64,000 bases of DNA from an uncultured Flavobacterium sp. (GTDB lineage: Bacteria; Bacteroidota; Bacteroidia; Flavobacteriales; Flavobacteriaceae): assembly GCA_943912855.1 (NCBI GenBank), contig CALTVC010000014.1, positions 29,770 through 93,769 on the forward strand. The letters are read 5' to 3'. The position numbers and the translations under genes are program-made. This document shows positions 27,615 through 35,897 of the stretch, in pieces. Under the pieces are notes generated by a model. The model made no database searches. It was not told the origin of the DNA and worked only from the letters and a program-made list of their open reading frames with translations. Each line of letters begins with the position of its first letter. The stretch's first letter is position 1.

Positions 27615-30107
27615 TTATTTTTTAATCACTTTTTGCTGGATTATACCTTCATTGGTTTGGACTTTAACAAGATAATTGCCACTTGCAAGTTCGCTTACGT
27701 TAATGGTATTCTGATTAGTTGTGCTTGTTTTTACAAGTTGCCCGAAGATGTTATAAACGGTTACTTTTTCAATTGTAGCTCCGTTTAAAACGTCTATGTT
27801 CAGTACATCGGTAACCGGGTTAGGATACAGTGCCACATTTTGCTTTTTAAGCCCTGATACGCCGTCAGACATCGAGGTGTCATAAGCCGTTTTTATGTAG
27901 TACAGGTTTGTGGTACTGCCTTTTGTAATGGTATTTGTCCTTGCCGGAACAGCCGGTATTGTTACGATTCCACCTGAAGCAGTATAGGAAGTACCGTTTA
28001 GTTTAATCGTGCCGTTAAAGGTAGGATCCATTACAAGGGTAAGTGTAGACAGGGCAGTAGTAGTATAGGTTATAATAGTAGCGCTTTCTATTTTAAGTCG
28101 GGCTGTTAGTGTAAGTCCGTCGTAGGTAGTAGAGCCTGCTGTAGAGTTCATATTAGCTGAAGTAAACGAATAGAACGTGCTGTTTAGCCCCGATGCTGTA
28201 AAGTTGTGAATTTCATCTCCAGAAGGTTCGCCTAACAATGATACAGTACCTGAAGCCGAAACCGATGTACCCGAAGTACCACTTGTGGTAATGGTAAATG
28301 TTATGCTGTCTGTAGGTGTACCTGTTACGGTTACGGTTTGGGCAGTAGTATCAATAACATAACTTATTCCGGCAGCCGGAAGGCCTGTAACCGTTACGTT
28401 TGTTGCTGTACCACCCCAGGTAAATACCATACTTGTTATGGCAGTGTTTTCTGCTACAGTCTGGTCGTTGTTGTTAGGTATTGTAAGGGTTTGGCTGCTT
28501 ACCACCACAGGAGTTTCGCTTTGTACGTATACAAGAGATGAAGTGTATGAAGTAAGCATTTGCATCAGTCCTGTATTAACAGCATAAGAAGTATCATCTG
28601 TTGCGTTGTTAAACGTCCAGCTTATATCTCCACCCGATATACGTCCGGAATACAACATTGTTTTTTCTTTCCCTACAAGAGGTTCGTCTATAACCAGGCT
28701 GTTTACGTAAAGCGATGTATTGGTATCAAAATTATTGTAGCTGTTATTTCCCAGTTTAGATTTTATAGTACTGCTCACTAATTCATTTCTTGTTGTGGCA
28801 ACGTAGGCGTCAAATTCTCTTGGGAAGTTTACGGCATCATACGCTACAAACCTGGTTTGTCCGCTCATAACATTGTTAAACGCCTTAATGGTGCCACCGT
28901 CTTCACCTGAAAAAGTTCCTACCGAACCACCATTTACATCTGTTCCCTGCATTGAGGTAAGCATTGGGTATTTACAACTGCGGAATACGTTACCTTCTAC
29001 AAACAGTGAGGAACCCTCAGTAGAACCTGAACCATATTTAGAGTTTCCGTCGAAATAGTTATTATAAATATGTGCCGAATAAAAACGTACACGGGGATGA
29101 CGCGAATCTGAATGGTCGTACCAGTTATGATGGTAGGTTATGTATAATCCTGTTGTAGTGTTTTCACTTAAACCCAGTAGGTTGCATTTTCCGCTATCCC
29201 AAAAGTGGTTGTACGAAAAGGTAACGTATGTAGATTTTTTACAATCAAGTGCGCCATCGCCTTTTGCCTGGTCGGCATCGCCACCAGCTGCACCATAAAA
29301 CATATCGCAGTTGTGCACCCATACGTGGTCGTTATCCTGTTGCAGGCCTACGTTATCTCCTTCAGAAGCATCGGTAAGCATAAAGCCAAGGTTACGGATT
29401 TCTATGTTTGTTCCTTTTTTTACACGAACACCCCAGCCATTAACAAGCGCATCTGAACCCACGCCCTCAAAGGTTATCCCTGCCGAAGCGTTGTTTTTGT
29501 TCTCGATAACTATGTCACCGTTAAGCATATAGCTTGGGTCGGTAATATTCCCTATAAGACGTACTGCAAGCGGACGGCTGTCATTGCCTTTTTTGTAACC
29601 ATCCAGAATGGTTTGCAGCCCCACACACGGATTTGTAGTTGCCCCGGTAACGGTTAACGATACCGTATTTTTTGTGTTTTGCGTAATGTAAATAACTCGA
29701 GCATTGCTTTTTAGAGTACCATCGGCATTGTACGCGCCCGGCAGGTATCCGCCGCTGTGTGCAAAGCCATTTCTGTCGTGAGATAAAACGGTAACATTTT
29801 GCGATACTGTAGCCGTACCTTCGGTAGTGCCAGTAACCGGAGCTACTTTTATAGTGTAATTACCGGCTGCCAGTCCCGGTACATCAGCGCGGAAATAGCT
29901 ACCATAACTGCGTATCAGTTGGGTATCTATCAAACGGTCGGTAACGCCACCGCCGCTGTAATATACTTTGTAATTGTCGGCACCGCTAACAGGTGACCAG
30001 GTAACGTAAGCCGATTCAAGCCAACCTGTAGCCTGTGTGATGTTTACGGTTTGAGCACCTGCTTTAAAGGTGGCAAACACAAAAAGAAGGAATAAAATTT
30101 TTTTCAT
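27615..30107 (-). CDS. Pectate lyase PL1, multidomain, T9SS-secreted
   Basis: Secreted 830-aa lyase. In order: signal peptide (ends FKAGAQ), fibronectin type III-like domain (about 20-107, GWLESAYVTWSPVSGADNYKVYY), PL1 beta-helix (about 110-480), an Ig-like linker, a beta-sandwich module (about 640-755, HNFTASGLNSTFYSF ... LYYIKTAY) and a T9SS type A domain (about 760-830, LYPNPVTDVLNIDV). PL1 evidence includes VWVHNCDMFYGAAGGDADQ, KGDGALDCKKSTYVTFSYN and the catalytic-arginine segment SDSRHPRVR. It is oriented away from the neighbouring secreted-protein gene and has its own LacI operator (copy 5). It resembles the PL1/CBM77-type multidomain lyases of other Bacteroidota, but the C-terminal module is not one I can assign to a CBM family. 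Confidence 0.92.
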   Translation of the reverse strand: MKKILFLLFVFATFKAGAQTVNITQATGWLESAYVTWSPVSGADNYKVYYSGGGVTDRLIDTQLIRSYGSYFRADVPGLAAGNYTIKVAPVTGTTEGTATVSQNVTVLSHDRNGFAHSGGYLPGAYNADGTLKSNARVIYITQNTKNTVSLTVTGATTNPCVGLQTILDGYKKGNDSRPLAVRLIGNITDPSYMLNGDIVIENKNNASAGITFEGVGSDALVNGWGVRVKKGTNIEIRNLGFMLTDASEGDNVGLQQDNDHVWVHNCDMFYGAAGGDADQAKGDGALDCKKSTYVTFSYNHFWDSGKCNLLGLSENTTTGLYITYHHNWYDHSDSRHPRVRFYSAHIYNNYFDGNSKYGSGSTEGSSLFVEGNVFRSCKYPMLTSMQGTDVNGGSVGTFSGEDGGTIKAFNNVMSGQTRFVAYDAVNFPREFDAYVATTRNELVSSTIKSKLGNNSYNNFDTNTSLYVNSLVIDEPLVGKEKTMLYSGRISGGDISWTFNNATDDTSYAVNTGLMQMLTSYTSSLVYVQSETPVVVSSQTLTIPNNNDQTVAENTAITSMVFTWGGTATNVTVTGLPAAGISYVIDTTAQTVTVTGTPTDSITFTITTSGTSGTSVSASGTVSLLGEPSGDEIHNFTASGLNSTFYSFTSANMNSTAGSTTYDGLTLTARLKIESATIITYTTTALSTLTLVMDPTFNGTIKLNGTSYTASGGIVTIPAVPARTNTITKGSTTNLYYIKTAYDTSMSDGVSGLKKQNVALYPNPVTDVLNIDVLNGATIEKVTVYNIFGQLVKTSTTNQNTINVSELASGNYLVKVQTNEGIIQQKVIKK

Positions 30108-30161
30108 AAATAAAGTTTTTAGAGTTATAGCTTACGCAAACAGGAAGATGAATAAAATTTG

Positions 30162-30175
30162 CGCAATCGATTGCG
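30162..30175. promoter_or_regulatory. LacI operator copy 5 (minus-strand PL1)
   Basis: CGCAATCGATTGCG, part of a perfect 16-base palindrome at 30161-30176, directly after the minus-strand -7 element and 55 bases upstream of the lyase start. Its centre is 154 bases from copy 6 in the divergent region 30108-30455. Confidence 0.85.
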
Positions 30176-30204
30176 CTAAATTAAAATTAATTTTTTTAAA
30201 ACAA
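30176..30204 (-). promoter_or_regulatory. Promoter of the minus-strand PL1 gene
   Basis: On the minus strand TTG (30202-30204), an 18-base spacer and TAATTTAG (30176-30183), a one-mismatch TAnnTTTG element abutting operator copy 5. Confidence 0.65.
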
Positions 30205-30283
30205 GCTTTTTTGATTAAAAATGTGAGTATATCAGAATTAAAAATTAATAAAATTATATATAGTGTAATTTTTTTAAACATAT

Positions 30284-30315
30284 TTTGGTTAATTCAAAAC
30301 TAATGTTTAGGTTTG
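30284..30315 (+). promoter_or_regulatory. Promoter of the Ig-repeat secreted protein gene
   Basis: TTTG at 30284-30287, a 20-base spacer, then TAGGTTTG at 30308-30315, an exact TAnnTTTG. Operator copy 6 begins at the next base. This is the plus-strand half of a divergent control region shared with the PL1 gene. Confidence 0.75.
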
Positions 30316-30329
30316 CGTAATCGATTGCG
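30316..30329. promoter_or_regulatory. LacI operator copy 6
   Basis: CGTAATCGATTGCG, one imperfect pair; it fits the locus consensus and starts right behind the -7 element of the plus-strand promoter. Confidence 0.82.
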
Positions 30330-30455
30330 TAAAATTTTACTAAAATGTTTTTGCTTAAAAATGAATCAACGGCCGCTTCATTTTTAAAACCGATTTTAAA
30401 AACCATTGGCGGTTTCCATTCCGTTAATTCAATCAACAAACAAAATTATACGTTA

Positions 30456-32954
30456 ATGAAAAAAATTACACCTTCTATCAGTTCAGGCACTTTAAAAGCG
30501 GCATTACTGAACTGCAGTTTTATAGTTTTGCTGTCGGCCGGGCATAAAGCTTCGGCACAGGTTACCCTGCCGCATTATGACGGACTTGATTATACCGTGG
30601 GGCAGTCACTGCCATCGCAAACAGCGGGTGGGTGGTTGCTCAATCAGTCGGCCACTACAGATATGCTTATAACTGCAGAAAGCCTCAATTATACAGGGCT
30701 TGCGGCTTCAACAGGAAATAAAGTAGCTTTTGCCGGAGGTGGGGAGGATGCCATTAAGGTATTTACCCAAACTTCTTCGGGAAAAGTTTACTATTCATAC
30801 CTGCTTAATATAACCGATGTTTCTAGTCTTACCAGTGGTTATTTTGCCGGAATATTGCCAAATTCAGCAGCTACCGCTACGGCAGCACCGGGTTCCGGGT
30901 CTATAGCGGCTACGGTTTGGGTAAAGCCTTCTGCCAATGCCGGATTCTTTAATATAGGTTTTTCGGCGAGAGCTAATCAAACAACAGTGGGGACTACAGC
31001 ATCGAGTCTACAGTACAGTGCTGTTGATTATCCGCTTAATACGCCTGTATTGGTGGTGGTCTCTTACGAAATGATAGCGGGCAGCGCTAATGATATTTGT
31101 AATATGTGGGTAAATCCTGTACCAGGAAGCCCTGAACCGGTTTATAGTTTTACGGCTTCGCCTACTACTGACATTGCAGATGTCAGCGGCTTTTTCATAA
31201 AGCAAAATGGCAATACATCTACGCCCGGTGCCGAGATGGATGAAATACGTTTTGGTCTTACCTGGGCAGATGTTACGCCCGGTGCTGCCGTTGCAGTAGT
31301 AACGCCAACGCTTGTTGCCGATGTTTCCGATGCTACCGTAGATCATAACATAGACATTACTTTTACTGATGATGCCACTTGGAGGGCTGCCGTAACCGAT
31401 GTGAAAATCGGTTCAGGAAGTCTTATCGCCGGTACTGATTACGAGTTTACAGAAGGTAACCTCCGCCTGATGCCATCGGGATTAAACACCTTGCTAACCA
31501 CAGCCGGGAGTAAAGAAATCAATGTTGTAGCCACGGGTTATGATGATGCTATAGTTAGCCAAATCATTGCTGCCGGGGTACCTACGGCTAATTCGGTTGT
31601 TGCTATAAGTACCCCGTTAACTCCGGGAGGAACAAGTACAATAACCGCGACTGCAAAAGACCAGTTTAATAATCTTGTAGAGGGATATGGTTTTACATAC
31701 AGTGCCACAATTGTAAACAACGATGCTACTACTACCGAATCATATACCATTGATGGCGCAGCACAAACCGCTTCGGTAACAAACGTTGCTTTACAGGCGG
31801 TAACAGATGCTACAGGTGTTGCTACACTTGTAGTAGCATTACCTACAGTTATAGATGGGAGCGAAAGCATAAGCATTCAGTTACAACTTACCGATGGTAC
31901 TGCTCTGGGAAATGCGTTTTCTTTTACCCAACTGGCTTCGCAGTCCATTATCTTTAACGAACTGACTGCCGTAACCTACGGAGATGCCGCTTTTAACCTT
32001 GACGCTACTGTTTCATCTGCATTGCCAATAACCTATACAAGTAGCGATACAGCTGTTGCAACTGTGGCTACAGATGGTACGGTAACCGTTGTAGGGATAG
32101 GCACTACAAGCATAACTGCTTCTCAGGCAGGAAATGAAAGCTACCTGTCGGCTACAAGTGTGAGCAGGGAGCTTGTTGTAAACTGTGCTACGCCTACAGC
32201 AGAAATAAGCGGAAGCACAACTATTTGCCTTGGCGAAGGAGCAGCCTTACATGTGGCGGTTACCAGTGTTGCTGTTCAGCAATATACCGTAGTATATACC
32301 GATGGTACCACGCAGTTTACCGTTAATGATTATACCAGCGGAGCAAACATAGCCGTATCGCCATCTGCAGGTACAATGTATTCATTGGTGTCTGTAACGG
32401 GGACAAATCCTAATATTTGCAGCGCTACGGTTTCGGGTACAGCCCAGGTAGATATTACCGCTACACCTGCGCCAACCGGAGATGCCACACAGGTTTTTAA
32501 TACAGACGAGCCGGTACACGTTAGCAACCTGGTTGCCGAAGGTACTTCAGTAGAATGGTTTGCTTCGGTTGAGGCTGCACTATCAGGTGAGGGGGCGCTG
32601 GAAGCTACAACTGTTGTTGTTACAAATACTACCTATTATGCCATACAAACCGTAAACGGTTGCCGTAGCATAGCGCCACTTGCCGTTACTGTTACCGTAA
32701 ATCTTGGTGTTCAGGGTAATGCCCTGTCAGGACTCAAATATTTTCCTAACCCTGTAGACAATGCGTTAAACATAAACTATCCGGAGGTCATTAGCAACAT
32801 TAAAATTTTCAATGCCCTTGGACAAGTAGTACTTACGGCAAATCCGAACGCTGTAAACCCTGTTATAAATGTACAGGCACTACCGGCAGGCAATTATTTT
32901 ATGCAGATACAATCGGGTGAAAAACATAAAACGTTTCAGTTACTTAAGCAATAG
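30456..32954 (+). CDS. Large secreted multidomain protein with T9SS sorting domain, unknown function
   Basis: The frame is open from an ATG at 30345, but MKKITPSISSG at 30456 begins a clean signal peptide cut near HKASAQ, so that start was chosen (832 aa). A beta-sandwich domain of about 240 residues follows (HYDGLDYTVGQSL ... MDEIRFGLTWADV), resembling LamG/concanavalin-like domains of flavobacterial surface proteins. Next is a segment (FTDDATWRAAVTDVKIGSG...) resembling DUF1533/Shr-type modules, then Ig-like repeats including a bacterial Ig-like 2 type domain (YTSSDTAVATVATDGTVTVV), and a T9SS type A sorting domain (LKYFPNPVDNALNINY). No catalytic site was recognised. LacI operator copy 6 puts it in the pectin regulon, so pectin binding or an unrecognised pectinolytic activity is plausible. 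Confidence 0.8.
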   Translation: MKKITPSISSGTLKAALLNCSFIVLLSAGHKASAQVTLPHYDGLDYTVGQSLPSQTAGGWLLNQSATTDMLITAESLNYTGLAASTGNKVAFAGGGEDAIKVFTQTSSGKVYYSYLLNITDVSSLTSGYFAGILPNSAATATAAPGSGSIAATVWVKPSANAGFFNIGFSARANQTTVGTTASSLQYSAVDYPLNTPVLVVVSYEMIAGSANDICNMWVNPVPGSPEPVYSFTASPTTDIADVSGFFIKQNGNTSTPGAEMDEIRFGLTWADVTPGAAVAVVTPTLVADVSDATVDHNIDITFTDDATWRAAVTDVKIGSGSLIAGTDYEFTEGNLRLMPSGLNTLLTTAGSKEINVVATGYDDAIVSQIIAAGVPTANSVVAISTPLTPGGTSTITATAKDQFNNLVEGYGFTYSATIVNNDATTTESYTIDGAAQTASVTNVALQAVTDATGVATLVVALPTVIDGSESISIQLQLTDGTALGNAFSFTQLASQSIIFNELTAVTYGDAAFNLDATVSSALPITYTSSDTAVATVATDGTVTVVGIGTTSITASQAGNESYLSATSVSRELVVNCATPTAEISGSTTICLGEGAALHVAVTSVAVQQYTVVYTDGTTQFTVNDYTSGANIAVSPSAGTMYSLVSVTGTNPNICSATVSGTAQVDITATPAPTGDATQVFNTDEPVHVSNLVAEGTSVEWFASVEAALSGEGALEATTVVVTNTTYYAIQTVNGCRSIAPLAVTVTVNLGVQGNALSGLKYFPNPVDNALNINYPEVISNIKIFNALGQVVLTANPNAVNPVINVQALPAGNYFMQIQSGEKHKTFQLLKQ

Positions 32955-32986
32955 TAATTCTTTTTGGGGATTTTTTTTATTTCAGG

Positions 32987-33016
32987 AAGCTGTACCGTTC
33001 AGGTACAGCTTTTTTG
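32987..33016 (+). terminator. Terminator closing the pectin locus
   Basis: Perfect 10-bp stem AAGCTGTACC (32987-32996) and GGTACAGCTT (33002-33011), loop GTTCA, then further T residues. It lies about 30 bases after the preceding stop. Confidence 0.9.
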
Positions 33017-33087
33017 CTTTGGTATTTGGTGGTACAGTTGACTGCAATTCTGTGTAATTTCAGTACTTTTACGCAAAATTTTCTGCC

Positions 33088-33861
33088 ATGAATACACGTC
33101 AGCAACAGCTCGATGCCTTTAATCGTTTACTAGACATTATGGATGACCTTAGGGAAAAATGCCCCTGGGATAAGAAACAAACACTACAGTCGTTGCGTCA
33201 TCTTACCATAGAGGAAACCTACGAACTGGGCGATGCCATATTAGACAACGATCTTCAGGAGGTAAAAAAGGAGCTTGGCGATATACTACTACACATTGTT
33301 TTTTATGCCAAAATAGGCAGCGAAACAGGAGATTTTGATATTGCCGATGTAGCTAATGGCATTTGCGAGAAACTTATTTTCCGTCACCCGCATATTTATG
33401 GCGATGTTGTGGTAGAAGATGAAGAGCAGGTAAAACAAAACTGGGAAAAATTAAAACTTAAGGAAGGCAAAAAATCAGTGCTTGAAGGCGTACCTAAGAG
33501 TCTGCCTGCATTGGTAAAGGCAAGCCGTATTCAGGATAAGGCGCGTGGTGTAGGTTTTGACTGGGATGAACCAAGCCAGGTTTGGGATAAAGTTCAGGAA
33601 GAACTTGCCGAGTTCCATGAAGAAGTACAGGCGGGTGATAAGGACAAAATTGAAGATGAATTTGGCGACGTGCTATTCTCGCTCATAAATTATGCACGGT
33701 TTTTGAATGTTAACCCTGAGGATGCGTTGGAACGCACCAATAAAAAGTTTATTAAACGCTTTACTTACCTGGAAAGCAAAGCAGGGGAGATGGGCAAATC
33801 GCTTGCCGATATGACTCTTGCTGAGATGGATGTGTTTTGGAACGAAGCTAAAAAGCTGTAA
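33088..33861 (+). CDS. mazG: Nucleoside triphosphate pyrophosphohydrolase
   Basis: Cytosolic all-alpha NTP pyrophosphatase of 257 aa that hydrolyses (d)NTPs, including damaged ones, to monophosphates. It contains two MazG repeats. The first has CPWDKKQTLQSLRHLTIEETYELGDAI with the EExxE-type metal site and ELGDILLHIVFYA; the second has EELAEFHEEVQ and EDEFGDVLFSLINYARF. The length and the linking RHPHIYGD are family-typical. It is followed 6 bases later by an unrelated secreted-protein gene. It is outside the pectin regulon, behind a strong terminator. Confidence 0.95.
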   Translation: MNTRQQQLDAFNRLLDIMDDLREKCPWDKKQTLQSLRHLTIEETYELGDAILDNDLQEVKKELGDILLHIVFYAKIGSETGDFDIADVANGICEKLIFRHPHIYGDVVVEDEEQVKQNWEKLKLKEGKKSVLEGVPKSLPALVKASRIQDKARGVGFDWDEPSQVWDKVQEELAEFHEEVQAGDKDKIEDEFGDVLFSLINYARFLNVNPEDALERTNKKFIKRFTYLESKAGEMGKSLADMTLAEMDVFWNEAKKL

Positions 33862-33867
33862 TGTAAA

Positions 33868-34989
33868 ATGAAGAGATTAGTATTATTATGCCTGCTGATA
33901 ACAGGGCTTGGTTTTGCACAAAAGATTTCGGTAGCCGAACTTCAGCTTAAAATAGAAGGTAATACGACTGAGGAACTTATGTATGGTTTTGCTGCGGGCG
34001 ACAGGGTTATTGTTACCATGAAGGCAGATGGAGCTTCATTAAGTGAAGTGAGTATACTGCAATATCCTGAAGTACTTAAGTACAAAGGGCAAAACATTAA
34101 AGAAGAAAAACGCGATTTTACCGTAACCGATAAGGGAGTTTATGTATTTCGGTTTAACAATACAACTAGAGGTAAGCGTACGCTAAACGTTACTATTCAA
34201 CGTGTTCCCAAAGATGGTTTAACCAAAAACTTTAATACCGCTGTTAAATGGGCTACGGTTCAGGATACTGCCTGGACAGCCGTTACTAAAGATGTGGTTA
34301 CGGGCTACGATTCTTTAAGGGTACAAAAGACCCGAAAAGTAGTGGCTTCTGAAAAAAGATATGAAGAAATAGTGTTGGATAAAAGCCAGCGCGTAAATGC
34401 AAAAACCAGCTTTAGCGATACTAAAACTTCGGTAGAGTTTGAGCTTCCCGTTAATGTAATAACAAAAGATGAAAGCAGAAAGGTAGTTGCATGGGCATAC
34501 TGGGTAGGTGTAGGTGAGGAAAGCAATGAATTCTGGAAACAAAACCGTAAGGCAATTGTAGGTTTGGTACAGGGGGCTACGAGCTATTTTACCACACCAC
34601 TTGGCGGATTGGCTGCCGGAGCTGTTACAAACCTTGTGATGCCTGTAAATGGAGAAGATGTAGCATACGCGCTTACAAACGAACAGGGACTGAAACTTTT
34701 TATGGAAGCTAAGTCTTATAAACCGTTTGATAGTGGTAAGGGAATTGCCGCTTATAAACGTTTTGTAGATGCTAAAATGCTTCAGGGCAAATTCTACATG
34801 GCACTAGCCAATGATAACCTTGTACAGCCCATAGACGTAAATGTAAAGGTTTCGGCTATTATGGAACAGATTAAATACAAAGAGGAAAAATATACTGATT
34901 ATGATGTGAAGCCCCGTTACGAAAAGAAAATTGTAAAGGAACCGCAAATAACATCATCCAAAATTCCTGTAACATTTGATTACAAATAA
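33868..34989 (+). CDS. Secreted protein of unknown function
   Basis: 373-aa protein with a signal peptide (MKRLVLLCLLITGLGFAQ). The N-terminal 110 or so residues look like a beta-sandwich of the GOLD type (VYVFRFNNTTRGKRTLNVTIQR). The middle is rich in charged beta-strand segments, with a short glycine/alanine-rich hydrophobic stretch (TTPLGGLAAGAVTNLVMP) near 245-262. The C-terminus is basic and tyrosine-rich (YEEKYTDYDV-like). No enzyme motif is visible and I do not recognise a family with certainty. It probably shares a transcript with mazG (6-base gap) and ends at a strong terminator. Periplasmic or cell-envelope location is inferred from the signal peptide. Confidence 0.75.
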   Translation: MKRLVLLCLLITGLGFAQKISVAELQLKIEGNTTEELMYGFAAGDRVIVTMKADGASLSEVSILQYPEVLKYKGQNIKEEKRDFTVTDKGVYVFRFNNTTRGKRTLNVTIQRVPKDGLTKNFNTAVKWATVQDTAWTAVTKDVVTGYDSLRVQKTRKVVASEKRYEEIVLDKSQRVNAKTSFSDTKTSVEFELPVNVITKDESRKVVAWAYWVGVGEESNEFWKQNRKAIVGLVQGATSYFTTPLGGLAAGAVTNLVMPVNGEDVAYALTNEQGLKLFMEAKSYKPFDSGKGIAAYKRFVDAKMLQGKFYMALANDNLVQPIDVNVKVSAIMEQIKYKEEKYTDYDVKPRYEKKIVKEPQITSSKIPVTFDYK

Positions 34990-35010
34990 CATACGGAATT
35001 ACCAAAAATG

Positions 35011-35050
35011 AAAATCCCCTGATTCAGTTTGTGAGTCAGGGGATTTTTTA
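35011..35050. terminator. Bidirectional terminator
   Basis: Perfect 12-bp stem AAAATCCCCTGA (35011-35022) with TCAGGGGATTTT (35036-35047), 13-base loop, flanked by A-rich and T-rich ends. It lies between convergent genes. Confidence 0.92.
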
Positions 35051-35052
35051 TG

Positions 35053-35886
35053 TTAAAGGTCTCTCTTTTTAAGAATGTAGTATGACATGTATACAAAGAA
35101 TGCACTCCAAAAAGCTACTATGACTATGTTGTACCAGTGAAGCGTATAATCTACTTCGGCTACACTACCCGCCGCACTACGGAAGGTACGTATTGCCTTA
35201 AAGCGTTCCATAGGGTTAACCAATAGGTCACTTATAGCTGCCAGCGGGAAAAACTGTTTGATGTTATCGGCTATGACTTCATTAAAAATTTTCCAGCGCA
35301 ATAGACCATATAGTATTCCTTCTATCAAATACCAGATTATTATAAAACCTAATGCAAAAGCGGATCTTTTAACCAATATTCCGGCAAAGAAGCAGAAGCT
35401 GAAAAACGCCATCAGGTTAATAAAGTAAGCTACAATGTATTTCTGATCACGGAAAATGATAGACAGCTCTGTATACGATGAAAACCTAAGCCCCAGTATC
35501 AGCGTCATAATATAAACAAAAGCGGTAGAGGCAAGAGCAAAAAAGAATATGGTAACGACCTTAGAGGTTATGAATTCCTTTTTACTAAGGCCATCTATCA
35601 GGTTTTGCTTCAGGGTACCGTAGGTGTATTCATTAGCCATCATGGAAACGATAATAATGGCAAGGAATATTTTAAAATAGACGGCTACGTACGAGTTAAA
35701 ATGCCAGATGAACGGAAAGTTGAAAATTCCCTGGTCTGCCATACGTATGTGAAGCCCAAGAATATCAAACTCTATATTGGCTACAAGTGCTATAAGCGAT
35801 AATATTCCGAAATACGAAATTATAAGGATGCGGCTGGCGCGGTTAAGCCACAGCTTTTGCAGTTCTATGCTAAGTAAACGTTTCAT
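35053..35886 (-). CDS. ABC-2 type transporter permease
   Basis: Inner-membrane subunit of 277 aa with about six hydrophobic segments, beginning MKRLLSIELQKLWLNRASRILI, the usual cytosolic start of ABC-2 permeases. It contains the conserved ANEYTYGTLKQNLIDGLSKKEFITSK segment that follows the second helix in this family. It is encoded 11 bases downstream of its ATPase partner on the same strand. The exported substrate is unknown; homologous pairs in Bacteroidota serve export or gliding-related functions, but nothing here identifies one. Confidence 0.88.
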   Translation of the reverse strand: MKRLLSIELQKLWLNRASRILIISYFGILSLIALVANIEFDILGLHIRMADQGIFNFPFIWHFNSYVAVYFKIFLAIIIVSMMANEYTYGTLKQNLIDGLSKKEFITSKVVTIFFFALASTAFVYIMTLILGLRFSSYTELSIIFRDQKYIVAYFINLMAFFSFCFFAGILVKRSAFALGFIIIWYLIEGILYGLLRWKIFNEVIADNIKQFFPLAAISDLLVNPMERFKAIRTFRSAAGSVAEVDYTLHWYNIVIVAFWSAFFVYMSYYILKKRDL

Positions 35887-35897
35887 ACCTGTGTAGT

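Noticed and set aside
30345..30455. Upstream ATG giving a 37-residue extension of the Ig-repeat protein
   Set aside because: The extension precedes a complete signal peptide beginning MKKITPS, which must be N-terminal to work; the segment is more likely 5' leader behind the operator.
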